Positions 1 to 12,722 are shown, numbered from the stretch's first letter. The stretch is DNA of 64,000 bases from Acheta domesticus (GCA_031308135.1 JAHLJT010000631.1:225193654-225257653); one strand, 5' to 3'. The notes: generated by a model not told the origin, from the sequence alone. Translations and numbers: made by a program.

Positions 1-512
1 CACGCCCGAAGGGGAATCCCCGATAGTGACGCTCTACGCGGAGAGAGAGAGTGTGACAGGAAACGAGGTTTCCCGAAGACGTGCGATGTCTTCCGAATGG
101 GGACGATTGGTTCTGTGAGATAGATGACATTGGACCCGAATTGCTGGTGAGAGAGACTGCGCCTGTGTCACTTAGGAGACGCTCTTGATGTGGCGAAAGG
201 GAATGTTTCTTATGTTACAAATCTATCTACATATAAAAATGCGGTGTTGTTTTGTCCAAGATCAATAAATCCCGACACCGTTTGACCTATCTCCATGAAA
301 CTTGCCATACCTTGGTGATTTTTCATTTTTTGTCATCGCTGTTCGCTGTCAAATCGCTTTGTCATATCGCTGTTCAGTCGAGCAAGACAGGACGAGCGGA
401 CGGCAGGGGATGTAGAAGGACCAAAATTAATGTTAAGCTAGCTGGAGAAGCTAGCAAATGTAAGCAATTGACTTTTGAAAGGGGATGCCCTATAATAACT
501 TCTACCTAGACC
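1..512 (+). repeat. Dispersed repeat family R1, copy 1 (cut by window start)
   Basis: This stretch is clearly related to 3692-4285 and 4286-4712. Shared landmarks in the same order are: a 'cgaaggggaatcccc' block, a 'cttccgaatggggacgattgg' type block, 'gatagatgacattgga', 'gagacgctcttgatgt', 'ctccatgaaactt', and a tail around 'aggacaggtcgtgcggg'. No open frame is shared between copies, so it is non-coding repeat DNA. Its left end lies outside the window. It has no recognised terminal repeats or poly-A tail, so its class (satellite-like unit or transposon fragment) cannot be decided here. Confidence 0.75.
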
Positions 513-1752
513 ACTTACCAACAACAGCTTCTCGAAGGACCAGTATGCTTTACAGCGAACATACACGCTTTAGATTTCTGAAATAAAGGACGTAATATTC
601 CAGGGAAGCTGCTATTATTCGGGATATTTCAGAAGACATGACTTGAATTAAGAGATATATAATTAGTATGAATGAATGCTACATAATGAATTAATTGAAA
701 TTGAAATATCTTGTAAAGGTATTGTTTATGCAATTTAAAATACACCTTTGGTGTGATTGAGATCAAAATAATACCAATAAGCCATGAAAACAATAGTAGA
801 GTACACTGAGAGTATCACAGCAATTAGTAAAGTACATGACCTTGATGGGGTGGAATCAAAATGCACATTAGAACACATAAATTACACTGAGGATACAAAA
901 ATACTGTAAAGAAAACATCCTAATAATGTGGGCAGGGACTTGAAATTGCTCCAAGTACGGTTACGCGATGAAACGAGCGCACCAAGGCAGACGTGTTTCA
1001 CCAGATCAGTTGTTTCGGTGACTGTAGGGAGCTCCACGTGATGTGCGTAGACAGTGAAACGGGCATAAGGAATACGCGCATAAACTACTCACCAGAGAAC
1101 GGAGACCAAGAGCTTGAATTGTTAGTAGTTGTCATACCGAAAAATGCTTTGTCCATTACGGTATCTGGTAGAACTAATTAGCAAGCAACAACGCTTGCTA
1201 TGAAATATACAATAGTCACATAAATGCAGTTAAGATAGCAGCTCGCATGAACCTTCACTATTTATAAGTTTGAATCACGAGACGTTGGACAACGCGCGAG
1301 AATAGTTTCAATAAAGTAATTGGCGCAATTGATTGGCAATAGATTTATAGTACAAGTTTACTAAACAACACGTGTAAAGAAATGCTCTTCACAGGCACTT
1401 TAGAAGTTCGCGGTTAATTAGCATACACCGGTTATGAGTTAGAGCAGTCATTGTGCGGCATTACGCGAGATTTGCGTACATTGTGCGACATACGTAAGAA
1501 AATAATGTTACAGTCATTTGGAAGTAGCTCAGTTTCTCGTAGAGCACACTGAATGGATAAAGAACAGCATTTTAACAGATATTACACACACGCACTGAAC
1601 ATTGTGGTGAAGATAACTGAAAAGACAATACAGACACAGTTGGGTGCGGAGCGGCGAGACACAGGCGTGCATCGTACGAATGACGGCCCGACTGACTGCG
1701 ATTCGTTTGGGCGCCGCAGAGGAGAAGAAACGTTCGCGGCAGTATGCAGTAT
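513..1752. other. No recognisable feature
   Basis: AT-rich unique-looking DNA with only short chance open frames. I see no coding bias, terminal repeats or RNA gene in it. Confidence 0.5.
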
Positions 1753-1821
1753 GCCTAAAATATTTCAATTGAAACGCATAAGATAAAGTCTCTTATGCGT
1801 TTCAATTGAAATATTTTAGGC
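1753..1821. repeat. Perfect 31-bp inverted repeat with 7-bp loop
   Basis: Arms 1753-1783 and 1791-1821 are exact reverse complements over 31 bp, separated by a 7-bp spacer (1784-1790, taaagtc). Each arm also contains the small palindrome tttcaattgaaa. It could form a cruciform in DNA or a perfect hairpin in RNA. Perfect arms mean a recent origin or active homogenisation. It may be the tip of a foldback transposon, a hairpin-forming MITE, or an inverted duplication made by template switching. Confidence 0.9.
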
Positions 1822-3691
1822 TACATTTAGATTATAATCTAAACAAGTTATATAATTATATAGCAAATTAAAAATTATGAATTTTGCTGAGTGTTATCAG
1901 GCTAATATCAAATTAATTCAATGGTGTGATAATTCCGCAAAGCTTGGCGTGATTGCCGGTCGACGAGCTGTTGCGATGCACGTGGTTATATACTAGGAAT
2001 ACGCGAGCGGGTGACTGCCTGCAGCGATTGCGCAACTTGATGTGATCGAGGGGTGGCGTGGTGAAACATAAAATACAGAATACCACTGGCGTGCATTCCA
2101 TGGAATGAAGGGAATGAGCCATTCCCCTAAGCGAAGCACAGAAAAATCCTTTCTATATTTAAAATATTCGTTGCTTATGGCCAGAGCAAAACTGTTTACT
2201 CAACTCAGATTCTGAGTTAAGTACGAGTGGTTGAACCGTAACAATCGATGTTTTCAAAACGATCGGTGTGTAAATTCGTCTCGTGACGTCAGCGAAGCTT
2301 TGTTCTTCGAAGATGCAAAAGTCGGGTCAGCCGTGAGTGCGCGAGGAGAATGAATATTAGAATTCATTCCGTTGTGATCGACTGGTAGCAATTTAAAGTT
2401 CGAAAGAATTTATTATTTTGGCTTTTTGAGAGTGCTTTATGTACGTGCTAACTACATTATAATACAATGAAAGTATAAATAATAATAATACCGAGAATAT
2501 TAAGTTAAAGAACATATTCTAAACAAATTCTTTGCGTACCGTTCTGCAGTTCTTCCTTGCGAGAAGGGAATGAATCTGAGAAATCATTCCGCGGAATAGT
2601 CATGGCATCTAGCGAGGAAAGTAGGAACTACTACAAGTCTACAAGACTTCACACTGATCCTTGCCTCGGGCGGCGCAACGCCCACGGATCCTTGCGATAA
2701 TCTCCGTTTCCGGTGATCCAGTGTTCCGAAGTAGGCACGATCAACTTTCAGAAGAATAAAACATTTCAGATATTTCGAGGAATCACCACACATAAGAATT
2801 GCAGACGGAGGTTTGGATCGTATTCGCCCTTGGTCTATTATGAAATAAATTCTACCAGGATTGTCGCGAGAGTTGATACCAAAAATAATACAATAACAAT
2901 TGTTAATTATTGTATTAGAAATTGTATTCGAAAAAGTCTGAATAATTTTATTTTTTTGCATTCAGAGCAAAAACAAGAAACATTAGATGCAAAAAAGAGA
3001 ACTATCAGGACGTGAAATTTATCCGAGGAATTTAAACTGCAGAGCATCCAGAGAATGTAAAAAATGTAAGAAAACAGTAGAACGGACATCACATTCATTG
3101 ATCATGAAAAACATTACTGAACTCTATAGATACATTTTCAAATTAACATTTACCATATATTAAAATTTACGCACTTAATTTTCATTTGATGAAAGAAAAA
3201 AATATGCTTTAATGCATTGGTGGATTTTATAATTTGTTAATAATTTTAAATAACTAAGTACTCGATAAATAAGGTTACGTTGTAAGTCACATAAATACCG
3301 AATTATATTTGTTTATAATGTTAGAAGGCATTTAGCCAACGAAATTTTCCCTGGGGTCTGTTTACTCCCGGGCGATCAGTTACGTTCGTATGCAAGACAC
3401 CCGGGTTAATATTCACATTTCATCATCTTTAACTGTTTTAACATTAACATCTTTAACTGTGAAAATTCATATGATCTTTAACTGTTTTACGTTTTTTATA
3501 CCTTATACTTCAAAAGTGCTTCCCCTACTAAACGTTTCACCGCACGCCATTGACAGAATACAGTACCATTAGAATTATGTTTGTACGATACTTAACTACT
3601 GTTCTATGGCAAGGCGTGTATATTAGAGTATGCATAATATGTTTATAAATAATACGTTAGGTTTGAGCTTGTTCTAGAACTAGAAGATGAC
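1822..3691. other. No recognisable gene; minor local motif repetition
   Basis: AT-rich DNA. Around 3421-3490 the motif 'atctttaactgt' occurs three times in about 70 bp. Two segments (near 2345-2370 and 2565-2590) share 'gggaatgaat...attcattcc'-like sequence. Open frames up to 125 codons on both strands at 2584-3015 overlap each other and show no family resemblance; I read them as chance. Confidence 0.45.
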
Positions 3692-4285
3692 AGGAGGCGA
3701 CTGCAGCACGAGAATAATCACGTCGTAGCAGCGCTGTTTATAATCTGCATTTGGATGTGAATTTTTCGCTGCATGACGCTGCGTGACACACCATAGTGAC
3801 GTCCTTGAGAGAGAGACGCAAAACCAGGCTTCGGGCAGGCGTGCGTTGTCTTCGGAATGGGAACGATTGGCTCTGTGAGGTAGATGACATTGGATACGGC
3901 TCGTTAGTCTCGAATTGGTGGTGAGACTGCGCTTTGGCCTCTTTAGAGACGTTCTTGATGTCAAAAAATATTTCTCATTTTACGAATCACTCTATATGAA
4001 AATAGATGTTGGTTTTTCTGATATCGATAAACTCCTACACCATTTTACCGACCTCCATGAAACTTGAAATGTCTTAGCGAATTTTCATGGAGGTGTTTGT
4101 GCTATTCACTTGTAAGTCTCCCCTAGATGGCACTGCAGCACAAGATGGTGCTTCCGTTAAATGCAATTCCTAATCCACCTGCTCTTAATTGTCGCTGGGC
4201 GTTGCCCTGTGTCGTAGGACGGGGTCGAGTAGGACAGGTCGTGCGGGCGGTGTGCGATGAAGACGGGATGAAACTAATGCTGAGC
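3692..4285 (+). repeat. R1 repeat, copy 2 (first unit of a tandem pair)
   Basis: It starts with 'ggcgactgcagcacgagaa' and ends with 'gggatgaaactaatgctgagctagg'. The next unit starts immediately with the matching 'ggcgacagcgag...cggcacgagaac'. The two units are therefore head-to-tail with a period of about 595 bp. The middle contains the 'ctccatgaaactt' motif and an extra segment (4085-4200) also partly present in copy 1. Divergence between units is considerable, so the duplication is not recent. Confidence 0.75.
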
Positions 4286-4712
4286 TAGGAGGCGACAGCG
4301 AGATTGCAGTTGCGGCACGAGAACAACCAGGTCACAGCAGTGCTGACGGAGCGGGAAGATGGCGGCCGGGCGTAATTCTGCTAGTACTTTATAAAAGTGC
4401 AGCTTTTAATTTTGCATTTGGATATAAATTTTTCGCTGCATGACAGTTTGTCGCCGATGCCATGCCCGAAGGGAAATCCCCCATAGTTACGCCCCTAGAA
4501 GAAAGAGGGTGCGCCGAGAAACAAAGTTTCGCGAAGGCGTCTTCCGAATGTGGACGGTTGGCTCTGTGAGATAAATGACATTGGATTCGACTCGTTGGTC
4601 CCGAATCCATGCGCGTTGGTAGTGACAAAGACTGCACTTTCACCTCTTCAGAGACGGTCTTGATGTCGCGAAAGTGAATATTTTGTATGTTACAAATAAT
4701 TTATACAAATGC
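4286..4712 (+). repeat. R1 repeat, copy 3 (second tandem unit, 3' truncated)
   Basis: It continues directly from copy 2 and shares 'tttttcgctgcatgac', 'cgaagggaaatccccc', 'tggacggttggctctgtgag' and 'gagacggtcttgatgt'. It stops after a 'atgttacaaat' motif that copy 1 also has at 210-225. Relative to copy 2 it has an extra segment near 4340-4400 (gatggcggccgggcg...). Confidence 0.75.
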
Positions 4713-4890
4713 GGTTTCTAGTTTATATTTAGATATATTATTCATCATGAGTTGTTTACATTCATGTTGGAAACTGAAATGAATTTCTTACGCATGTGTT
4801 TTTTATGCAAAGTAAAGTGAAAAATTGTCTTTAGTTATGCTAGTTTTCAGTTCTGACAAATTAATTCATGAAATAAAACATTACGTATCT

Positions 4891-5745
4891 CTACAAAATA
4901 GTACATTATGAAACGATGATGTAATGATGGGTATTAATACACTCGTGTGAAGTTTACGATACTCGCTCGTACCTCGCTCGTATCGTAATTTCACACTCGT
5001 GTATTAATACCCATTACATCGAGTTTCATACGGTACTTTTTCTACGACATGGTAAATTTTATAAGTTAAACTTCTCCACTGAATCATTTCGTGGCAGTCG
5101 ACATGCAAGATTCAGCCAAAGCCACCTAGCGGACACTTCTCTTCCCTACACCTGCAGCTGGCTTTGTTTTACCAGAGCGCCTGGGAGGAACTACAAAAGT
5201 TGCGGCAATAATATTCCGACGTCACCATTTTCGCATTTTCTCTCATTTCTGGAAAAGTCAACACCACCAGAAAGAACTACCATTCACTAAATATTTTAAA
5301 CTAAAAAATTGGACGGTTTCTTAAGGACAACCACACGGCAGCAGCAAATAACACAAAATGACTTGCGTTCAGATCTTAACGTCACTCAAATGTTCTCTGT
5401 AATAACTACCACTGCGCTAGTCAAATAGGATCAAAGTAAAATTACGATTCAATTTATTTTAAATATTATTTCAAGTAAAAATTACTACTAATAAAAGAAA
5501 TTGAAATTGAGAAGCATAATATAATATTAAATGCAACTTTAATATACACACTCGAACGAAACATTCACTGCAACGATTCTCAAGGATTAATGAAGTGCTA
5601 ATACTTGGTGTGTAAGCGTCTCTGTGATTGGTCAAGAACCTGTATCATAATGAAAACTGTATCGAAATGGCTATCATTATGCAACTGGTTGCAGCCATTC
5701 AATGACCGCATTATACAACGGGAGTAGAAAAATATTCTTTTTCCT
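4891..5745 (+). mobile_element. Palindrome-headed dispersed repeat (PHR), copy 1
   Basis: This ~0.85 kb repeat is shared with 35153-35935 (reverse orientation) and 58159-58770. Diagnostic blocks outside the palindrome are 'gactagtcaaatagga'-like sequence, 'ctactaataaaagaaa', 'ctgtgattggtcaagaacct' and 'gcaactggttgcagccat', in the same order in all copies. It has no coding capacity. The left end is a ~155-bp palindrome described separately; the right end is near 'gggagtagaaaaa'. Three copies at unrelated sites indicate a non-autonomous mobile element, but terminal inverted repeats and target duplications are not clear. Confidence 0.8.
4895..5052. repeat. Long imperfect palindrome at head of PHR copy 1
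   Basis: The arms are about 75 bp each and meet near 4971. Reading inward from both ends gives agtac..tatgaaac..gatgtaatg..gggtattaatacac, then a centre of tcgtgtga..tacgata.gcgag. The two arms differ at several places, so each half can be told apart. The centre reads 'gtgaagtttacgat' on the left and 'atcgtaatttcac' on the right, the reverse of the arrangement in the other two copies. Confidence 0.85.
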
Positions 5746-6560
5746 TATGGAAGATACTAAAATGTTAAGAATTTTCAATGTATTTCATGAACATGTTCAT
5801 CTCAGTCCTTTATAATATTTTATTATTCCTACGAATTAGATTTCACGAATTTGTTTCGTGTCATAGCGACAAACACCTGAAATTCGTAGGTTCAAGTTCA
5901 AAAGTTTATATTTTGTACTCGTTTTTGTTTCAAGAATAATGAAATATTTGTCTAAATAAGTAACTAAAAGAGGTAAATGACAGCAATCAGATTAATTTGC
6001 ATATAAGATTATTGTCGTTGATTCCTCTTTATATCGAAGATTTGTATATTTTCATTGAGTTATAAAAACTGTTGAGGGTTTCAACTGTTAACATCTTTCT
6101 CTGCCGTCCGCCAAAGTAATATACCGTAAGCATTCGAGTAATTACGAAGGTCTTTTTTTCTTCAAATAATATACTGCCATTTACAATGAATTTCTATAAC
6201 ATACTACGAGCAAAGAAAGCAAAAATTTAAGAGTGTTTTTTTACACATTTCGATGTAGATTTTGCTAAATCACCTCTTCCCCATTTATACTTTAATTGCC
6301 GGCAATACGTTTTTTAACGATTTTATGTAACCCTAAAATGAAGTAAAAGCATTGCTCCTAGAGACACAAGCTGACTCCTCTACTTTTCTCTTGTTTCTAC
6401 ACGCGAATGCGTTCTCTTAAGTGTGTTCTTCCTGCAATGTTCGTTGTCAAAGATTCTCCATACTCCATGAAACTTCCTCACAATCACCCAGAACAGATAG
6501 CTTCATAGCTCAGGTTCCTTCTTTTGCCGTTTAATTCGGTAAATATTTCATTCCAACCAA
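5746..6560. other. No recognisable feature
   Basis: AT-rich DNA without terminal repeats or coding signal. A short 'ctccatgaaactt' match at 6465 recalls the R1 family but is too short to assign. Confidence 0.4.
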
Positions 6561-6589
6561 CTACGAATGAAAGAAACTGAACGAAGCAG

Positions 6590-7085
6590 CTACGCCACAG
6601 ATCTCGTTAGTTCCCGTCGCCCAGCGGCCAAACAGCTGCATCCCAGCCACGTCCCCGAGGCGAGCACTTCCTCCCCCACAGAAAGAGCTCGGGGCGCGTG
6701 ATTTCGCGCTGCATGTGTCCCCCATCGGGGCGCCCAACGACTTGTTTGCCGTGGCGCAGGGGTGGGGTGGAGTGGGGGGGGGGGAGTGGGCGGCGGCGCG
6801 GCGCGTGCTAACGGCCTTGGACGCGTGGCTCCCGACCGGCGCCACTTAGCCCCAATGAAGACGGACGCCGTGTTGGTTGGGAACTACTGGCGGCGGTGGC
6901 GGCGGCGGCGACGTTGCCGTTTAGCGCCGCGGGGGGCGCCCGCCACCCGCCACGTGTTATGACACGCCCCCGCGCACGTGTCCACGCCGCCCGCGCCGCC
7001 CGCGCCACTGCGCGCGCCCGCTGTCACGCGCAACAGGCCTCCGCCGGTGTAACCGCGTATGCGGCGCTCCGCTTTGGGAAAACAC
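6590..7085. other. CpG-rich island
   Basis: The base composition changes abruptly from AT-rich to very GC- and CpG-rich, with runs such as ggcggcggtggcggcggcgg, a nine-plus G run near 6772-6784 and 'gcgcgcccgctgtcacgcgc'. Open frames of 66-94 codons exist on both strands but all are composition-driven (Ala/Arg/Gly/Pro). It could be a promoter or enhancer-type island or a first exon. I see no motif that proves either. Confidence 0.5.
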
Positions 7086-9897
7086 GCGAATGGAATAAAA
7101 TGCGCTGCTATTTCTGTTGAGCTTGTTTTTAAGTGCAAGGGAGCCTGCGGGGATTATTTTCTTGGGGCCGTGTTCTTTAATTTTGAATTATTTAAATTTC
7201 CATCGAGTCTCATGCCTACAAAATCTTTTTTTCTTTTCATTCGCCAACAAGTAACATAATAAATTCTAAGTCGTCTAAAACAAATAAGATCTCTATGACT
7301 TTAAAACATCTCTATTTGTTTGTCCTCAATGATGTATATTTGGAAATTGAATTTGACTTTGTTACAATACGATAATTGTCTTGGACTTCCAGGAAAACAC
7401 CAACATGATGTTCACTCCTCTTCGCAGTAATATTTTCTCTTTGAAGACAATTTTAACGGAACCAACCTGAAAGTTTAGACTATGTAGATTGTGACGTGTG
7501 TAGAAAGTTTAGATTGTGTAGGATAATTGGCATGTTCAATGTTTTAAAAACAGTTCACAGTTACTACAATAAAAAACATGCCAGGATTAATGGAAACCTA
7601 CATTACATATTTTAATTTATGTTATTTAAAACCTGTATTTTGTTAATGTTTGATAATTTTTAAAACGCATAGTAACCTAAACCATAAATTAAATAAACGT
7701 AACTTTTAATTATTAGAAACGAAAATTTTTGTGGTTAGTGCTGAGAATGAAACGAAACGTTAACTTTAATGCAATTTTGAACGAAATAGAGATTATTGAC
7801 TTTTTTGAAGGACAGAGAGAAGCTCCGTTCTTTAGGTGGATTCAATAACAGACGATAATTGGCACCCATAAATTAATCTTTATCTTATATATCATGTAGA
7901 ATATCTCTGTTTGTGTAAACAGTGATATAACATTGCATTTTCCTAAGAACGTGAAAAGGCAGATACCATTAATTTAACCCAAATGCTTCAAAGAATGGAA
8001 ATTGTTATAAGGATTTAGGTGCTAGTTCATTGCAGTATTGATAACTGTGGTCTAGAACATCCCCTTCTAGTTTTATTTTAGTGTATTATTTGCCTGGTTT
8101 CGAGAGAATCAATTGGTAGCAATATAAATTATTTTTCAGAAACAATATAGGTTTGAGATTGCAATAGATCTACACGAATAACGCAAGGGTGGTCTCCTAA
8201 AATGTATCAAATACAATTTTATTAGGGCAATGTATATTTTGATAAGATACAAACTAACAACATAATGGGTAGTGTTAAAAGAAGCCTACCGTTGATATTG
8301 CAAAATAAGTACTCAGTCAATCTGTTATTTATTTTTTTGTGAGGTTCTACGAGTACTTTGTGAGACTCTCCTGACTTCAGAAATTTATCTCTGAACAGAA
8401 ACCCAAAACTTCAACTGTTTCCAAATGATGATATTTAACTTAAATATGAAAATTTAGGTCCAAAATAAAACAACAACACTCTTTATTGACTTCCGATAAC
8501 AAGTAATAAAGTTCCATATTTTCTTTATCAGAACTTGCTTTTTTGGTCAGAGCATAATTTCCTTCTTCTTTTACAACTTTAAATTCCATGTCACAATGCA
8601 AAAGTACTACACCAGTACTTTTAAATATTTACATCAGTTGTTTCAAATACTTGTTCGGTTGTGATGCGTAAGTGACTACATGATTATTAAAGGAGGCTAA
8701 ATGATCTCACGACTTGTAAACCCGGTAAGCAATGTTGACATTAGTTGTTAATGCCGATAGGATGCGGCTACACATCATCAAATATTGATGAATTAATTAT
8801 CATGTTTGTGATGGACCCAAACGCTCTAAGCCCGATAACAATCACATCTCCTCATTTCAGGTGCCCCAATTAATAGCTACATGACCCCGACAGTCGCAAG
8901 CATCGAAACACAACATGGTTCATGTCGTTGTTGTGTGTTCATTATTGTGAACGTACCTACGCTGTATATAATACTTTACATACGTTTGTACAATATAATC
9001 TTTAATTATTGCAAAATTCTGTTCGATATCGGTGATATTTTTTATGTGACAAAAATGAAGACGTTCCAATAAAATTACTGCTGAAAAAAGAAATCCGCTA
9101 CTTTCCATGTGCACGCTTCAACCAAGCAGACATTGCAAATAATATTATGCGATAATTTAGAAAGGAATGTGTAAATGTGTGCGAAATATAACGTAAAATA
9201 TTTACGTGACGAATAGAGTATTCCCAGTATCAAAACTCTAATTCGTATTGAACAATGGAAGACAATAATATGTCCATATTAGTTCGTAGTATCGTTTTAT
9301 GTAACTCAACAATATGTAATAATATTGTGAATACTTCTGAAAACACAGTTCCAGCATGTTTTGAACATTTTCAATTATCTAATTAAACCTCACACCAAAC
9401 TGAAACATGGCAAGAACTTGTTGAATATTGACCAGAGTGAGGCAGTAGGTGGTTGGCGAAGGGAGGTATAAACGGAGAGAACGCCGATGGCGACACCCTC
9501 GAAGGTGGAAAGAAACAAGAAAGGTAGAACGACGTTGAAGAACGCCGTGCGTAACGATTTATTTATGGATGCTGTCCCGAAAAACTTCTCTTGTTCACAG
9601 TATTGTGTTTAGTTTTGAGTATACAGTAGTATTAAATTACATTTTTAGTTCAGAGTTTACTAGTAATATGCAAACGGAGAGTAAACTGCAATTAACCCTC
9701 CATTGGTCGACCTCCCCAACAGCAGGATGCCGTTGGAGGCCGGTGCTTTTCCCCCTGTCTGGAGTAAATTTTCACTATGTTCAAATTTTTTCGTTCTAAT
9801 GTAAATATTTTCAATTATAATATTTCCAAATAATATTTATTCTTTTAAAATCAATACAAAATTATTACAATGGAATTTGTAAATCCCTAAATGACTG
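7086..9897. other. No recognisable feature
   Basis: About 2.8 kb of AT-rich DNA with short random open frames only. A somewhat GC-richer patch at 9420-9545 contains no recognised family. Confidence 0.45.
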
Positions 9898-9908
9898 ATA
9901 GGGTAAAG

Positions 9909-12116
9909 TACCTAAATGTAGAACACGTTCCTAATGTGAAATACCGGTATAGTACCGGACCTGTATTGAGCTGACGTCTTAAGACAAACTTTGGGAATTA
10001 CTTGGAAGAGGCCCCTAACTCGAATGCAGATAATGTTTTTTGAGTTGGAACTCTTGAGTGAAGTGACAGAGCGTGTTTTCTTCAGAGCGTCAACGAAAAT
10101 ATTGGAGCAGTAAACAAAAGAATTGTTGATAGTCGTGTGATATAAATGTTAGAATAATTATCTACATAGTGTGTGTTAGTTATATATCTGAGGCAATATC
10201 ACAGAATATATAAAGAATATTGATGCAGGTTATGACCGCGAAACAGCTTGAAAGCAATATGGCTGCTAAGTCCCTAATGTGGAATACGAGCATTGTCGTA
10301 ATGTAGAATATCCCGCATTCCTCCTATTTTATGTAAAATGTACATGGTTCTTTTGGCTGAATATATTAAGTGCATTTTCTAACATTAATGTTCAGATGAA
10401 GTCACTCAACATATTAATGTTGACATTACCGTCTGTACCAGACCAGCACAGCATTTTGCACTTTCATTGACGTCAGGAGCTGCACGCGAGCAGCTCGGGG
10501 GCCAATGCGAAAATCGATGAAGGGTGGGGATGAGACTTACTCTAGGAGTGGGGACCACCAATTATAATGCGGAATTAGAACCAAAGGGCGTAAATTTAAA
10601 GATCAGTCGGCGAGAACATGGGAGTCACATACGGTTCAAGTAATATTGCCTTTTGTGTGATATTGTAAATATTTAGTGTCGATATATGACAGTGAGAAAT
10701 ATTAAACTACAACGAATTATATATATATATTAGATTTGGACACCATTTATAATTACTTGTTGGGCTGATAATATAATTCGCTTTGCTACGAGATAATCAC
10801 AAATTTAGTGTTTTGCTAAACACAAAATTATGATACTGAATTGTTTTTGTTTGATAGTGACAGCAATAAACATTTTTTCATAACTGTGTTTGATTGAATA
10901 AGACAGTTCTATTAAAGCAAATACATTTTATTCTGGAGAAAAATCATAAATTTCTGACAAGAGTGCAGAGTCGTTTACGACATCGTATAAAACTATTCAG
11001 CCCTTTGCATTCTATTTAACAGTACCCACGATAATCTTGTGATTGCACGTAACATATCGTTACAGAGGTTTGCTCATTGATATCTTTTATTCAGTTTCAT
11101 AATGGGAGAAAATGGTCACAAATAAATGTGCTGTTAAACATTACTCTTCTTGGAATTGCCACATATTCAATTTTTATGTCAATCTTCATGTACGAGATTG
11201 CTCTCATGATTTTCTTCATTTTTCTCTGATTTGGAGACTACATCATTCCTGGTGAACAATCAATTATTAAATTGAATATTTTGTTGGTTAGAATTAAATA
11301 ATATTTTTTAAAAAAGGTACTGCTTTAAAATATTGATTAAGAGTCACAATGAGCATATTCATTTTTTTAATTTAAAAAGGAAATTACATACAGTTGTGGA
11401 TACAAAGGCGGATATACCGCAGTGCACAGAACATAAACAGAAAATTGTGACCCTTGTAACTTGAAATACTAGACAATCCATTTAAACAAGTGGGGATATA
11501 ATTTTGCAGCATGGATCATTGTATTAGACGCCCAGGCATTCAATCTACGCCCCGTGTCGCGCTACGTCAGACTTCTCCCCTCCCCTCAAAACTTCCTACT
11601 CCCCACTACTAGCACTTTCGGTGCTGTTCCGGGCAGACGATCGGCTCGCAAGTGCAGAATGCCCGCGGGAGCAGGCGTTGTGCAGGTCTGATCTATACCG
11701 TATTGTGGAGGTGCGTGGCCCAAGAGCTCAAATGATTTGACTCAGTGTCAGAAGTGTAAGAACCAGGCTCATGTCCCATGTGCTGATAATCCAAAAAAGA
11801 ATTTCATTTGCAGGAATTGTCTGTATTATTTACTCAAATATTCACTTTTGCTTAAACAAACGTTGTTCTAGACGTTTATGCATTTATTATTTGCTAGAAA
11901 GAAAAAGCATTCACTATTCCAATTCAGGAACAGAGTATATCTAATGTGAAATAAATGTAGGCCTTTTTTAAATACAAAATATTGGGAATGTCTAATAGAT
12001 TTAAGTAATTAATATTAACCACATAGTTTAAGTAATTCTCAACACTACTCTTCAAATTTTTGCTTATTTTTTAATTTGTAGACGAAAATGTAAAAAAAAG
12101 TATTCCACATTAGGAC
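9909..12116. mobile_element. Decayed DNA transposon, pogo/Tigger-like (tentative)
   Basis: A ~14-bp motif close to 'cctaatgtggaatac' occurs at 9911, 9930, 10273, 10298 and 11940 in the forward direction. It occurs once inverted at 12100-12115 as gtattccacattagg. Inverted terminal and subterminal copies of a motif are typical of DNA transposon ends, where they bind transposase. Near the right end a short reading frame encodes a C-terminal zinc-finger-like peptide (separate entry). The central region is too decayed to show a DDE core. The boundaries are inferred from the outermost motif copies. Confidence 0.4.
11721..11872 (+). pseudogene. Zinc-finger (PHD-like) C-terminal remnant of a transposase
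   Basis: Translating 11721-11872 gives a peptide beginning WPKSSNDL, followed by four metal-ligand pairs: CQKC, an H...PC pair, then FICRNC, and a stop. The spacing Cys-X2-Cys, His/Cys, Cys-X2-Cys resembles the PHD-type finger at the C-terminus of many insect Tigger/pogo transposases. Upstream sequence gives no convincing DDE domain, so this is a fragment. It could instead be a host PHD exon, but it lies inside a transposon-like inverted pair and lacks a splice acceptor context that I can defend. Confidence 0.35.
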
Positions 12117-12122
12117 ACAGTC

Positions 12123-12722
12123 CATATGTTGTGTGAATACTTTTTGAATTCCAAATATTAATTAAAAATTTTTCTTTACCCTGGTTACAAATAATTAGTC
12201 TATGTTTTCGGCTCAAAGTTACTTCATCTTGAGGTTTCCGCATTTCATTTCTTTCTTTCATTTTCTATCGGTTGTGATTGCTGTATTTATGATTGCCTTT
12301 CCATAAAATCGAAACTTAATGAAACATGAAACCTAAAATGTAATGGTAGGAAATAGTGTGGTGTTTACGATGCTTCTCTCATCGAAATCAATATGAGGTG
12401 TTGGCTCTCCATCTCCTTGGTAACTATTTATTCTAGCATAAAGCTTTTTCGGCCGCATTGCGGCCATCTTCAGTGCCATTAGAGGCGGCTGTCTAGTAAG
12501 GACCCCTGCACACGAGCTTTGCGTCGACGCACGTGAAGTAATGCGCATTGTACTTGCACATTGTAAGTAGTCATAACACAAGACTTTGGTTTTGGAATAC
12601 ATATGAATTGCATTACTCTCAAAATTAAACGTAATGCTACAGTGTAGACGACTCTGAGGCGAAACAAACTGCTTTTTACAATGTGCCTTTTAGTATCTAG
12701 TTTCACTCTCATGTTTTTCAGC
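12123..12722. other. No recognisable gene; a palindromic 'ggccgcattgcggcc' motif
   Basis: At 12450-12475 the sequence 'ttcggccgcattgcggcca' is followed by 'tcttcagtg'. Similar short palindromes mark the ends of some retroelements, but I cannot assign a family from this alone. The remainder is unremarkable. Confidence 0.35.

Noticed and set aside
2345..2590. Inverted 'gaatgaat...attcattcc' segments as a MITE
   Set aside because: Matches are short and interrupted; no consistent ends.
6465..6490. Fourth R1 copy
   Set aside because: Only a 13-bp match to the 'ctccatgaaactt' motif.
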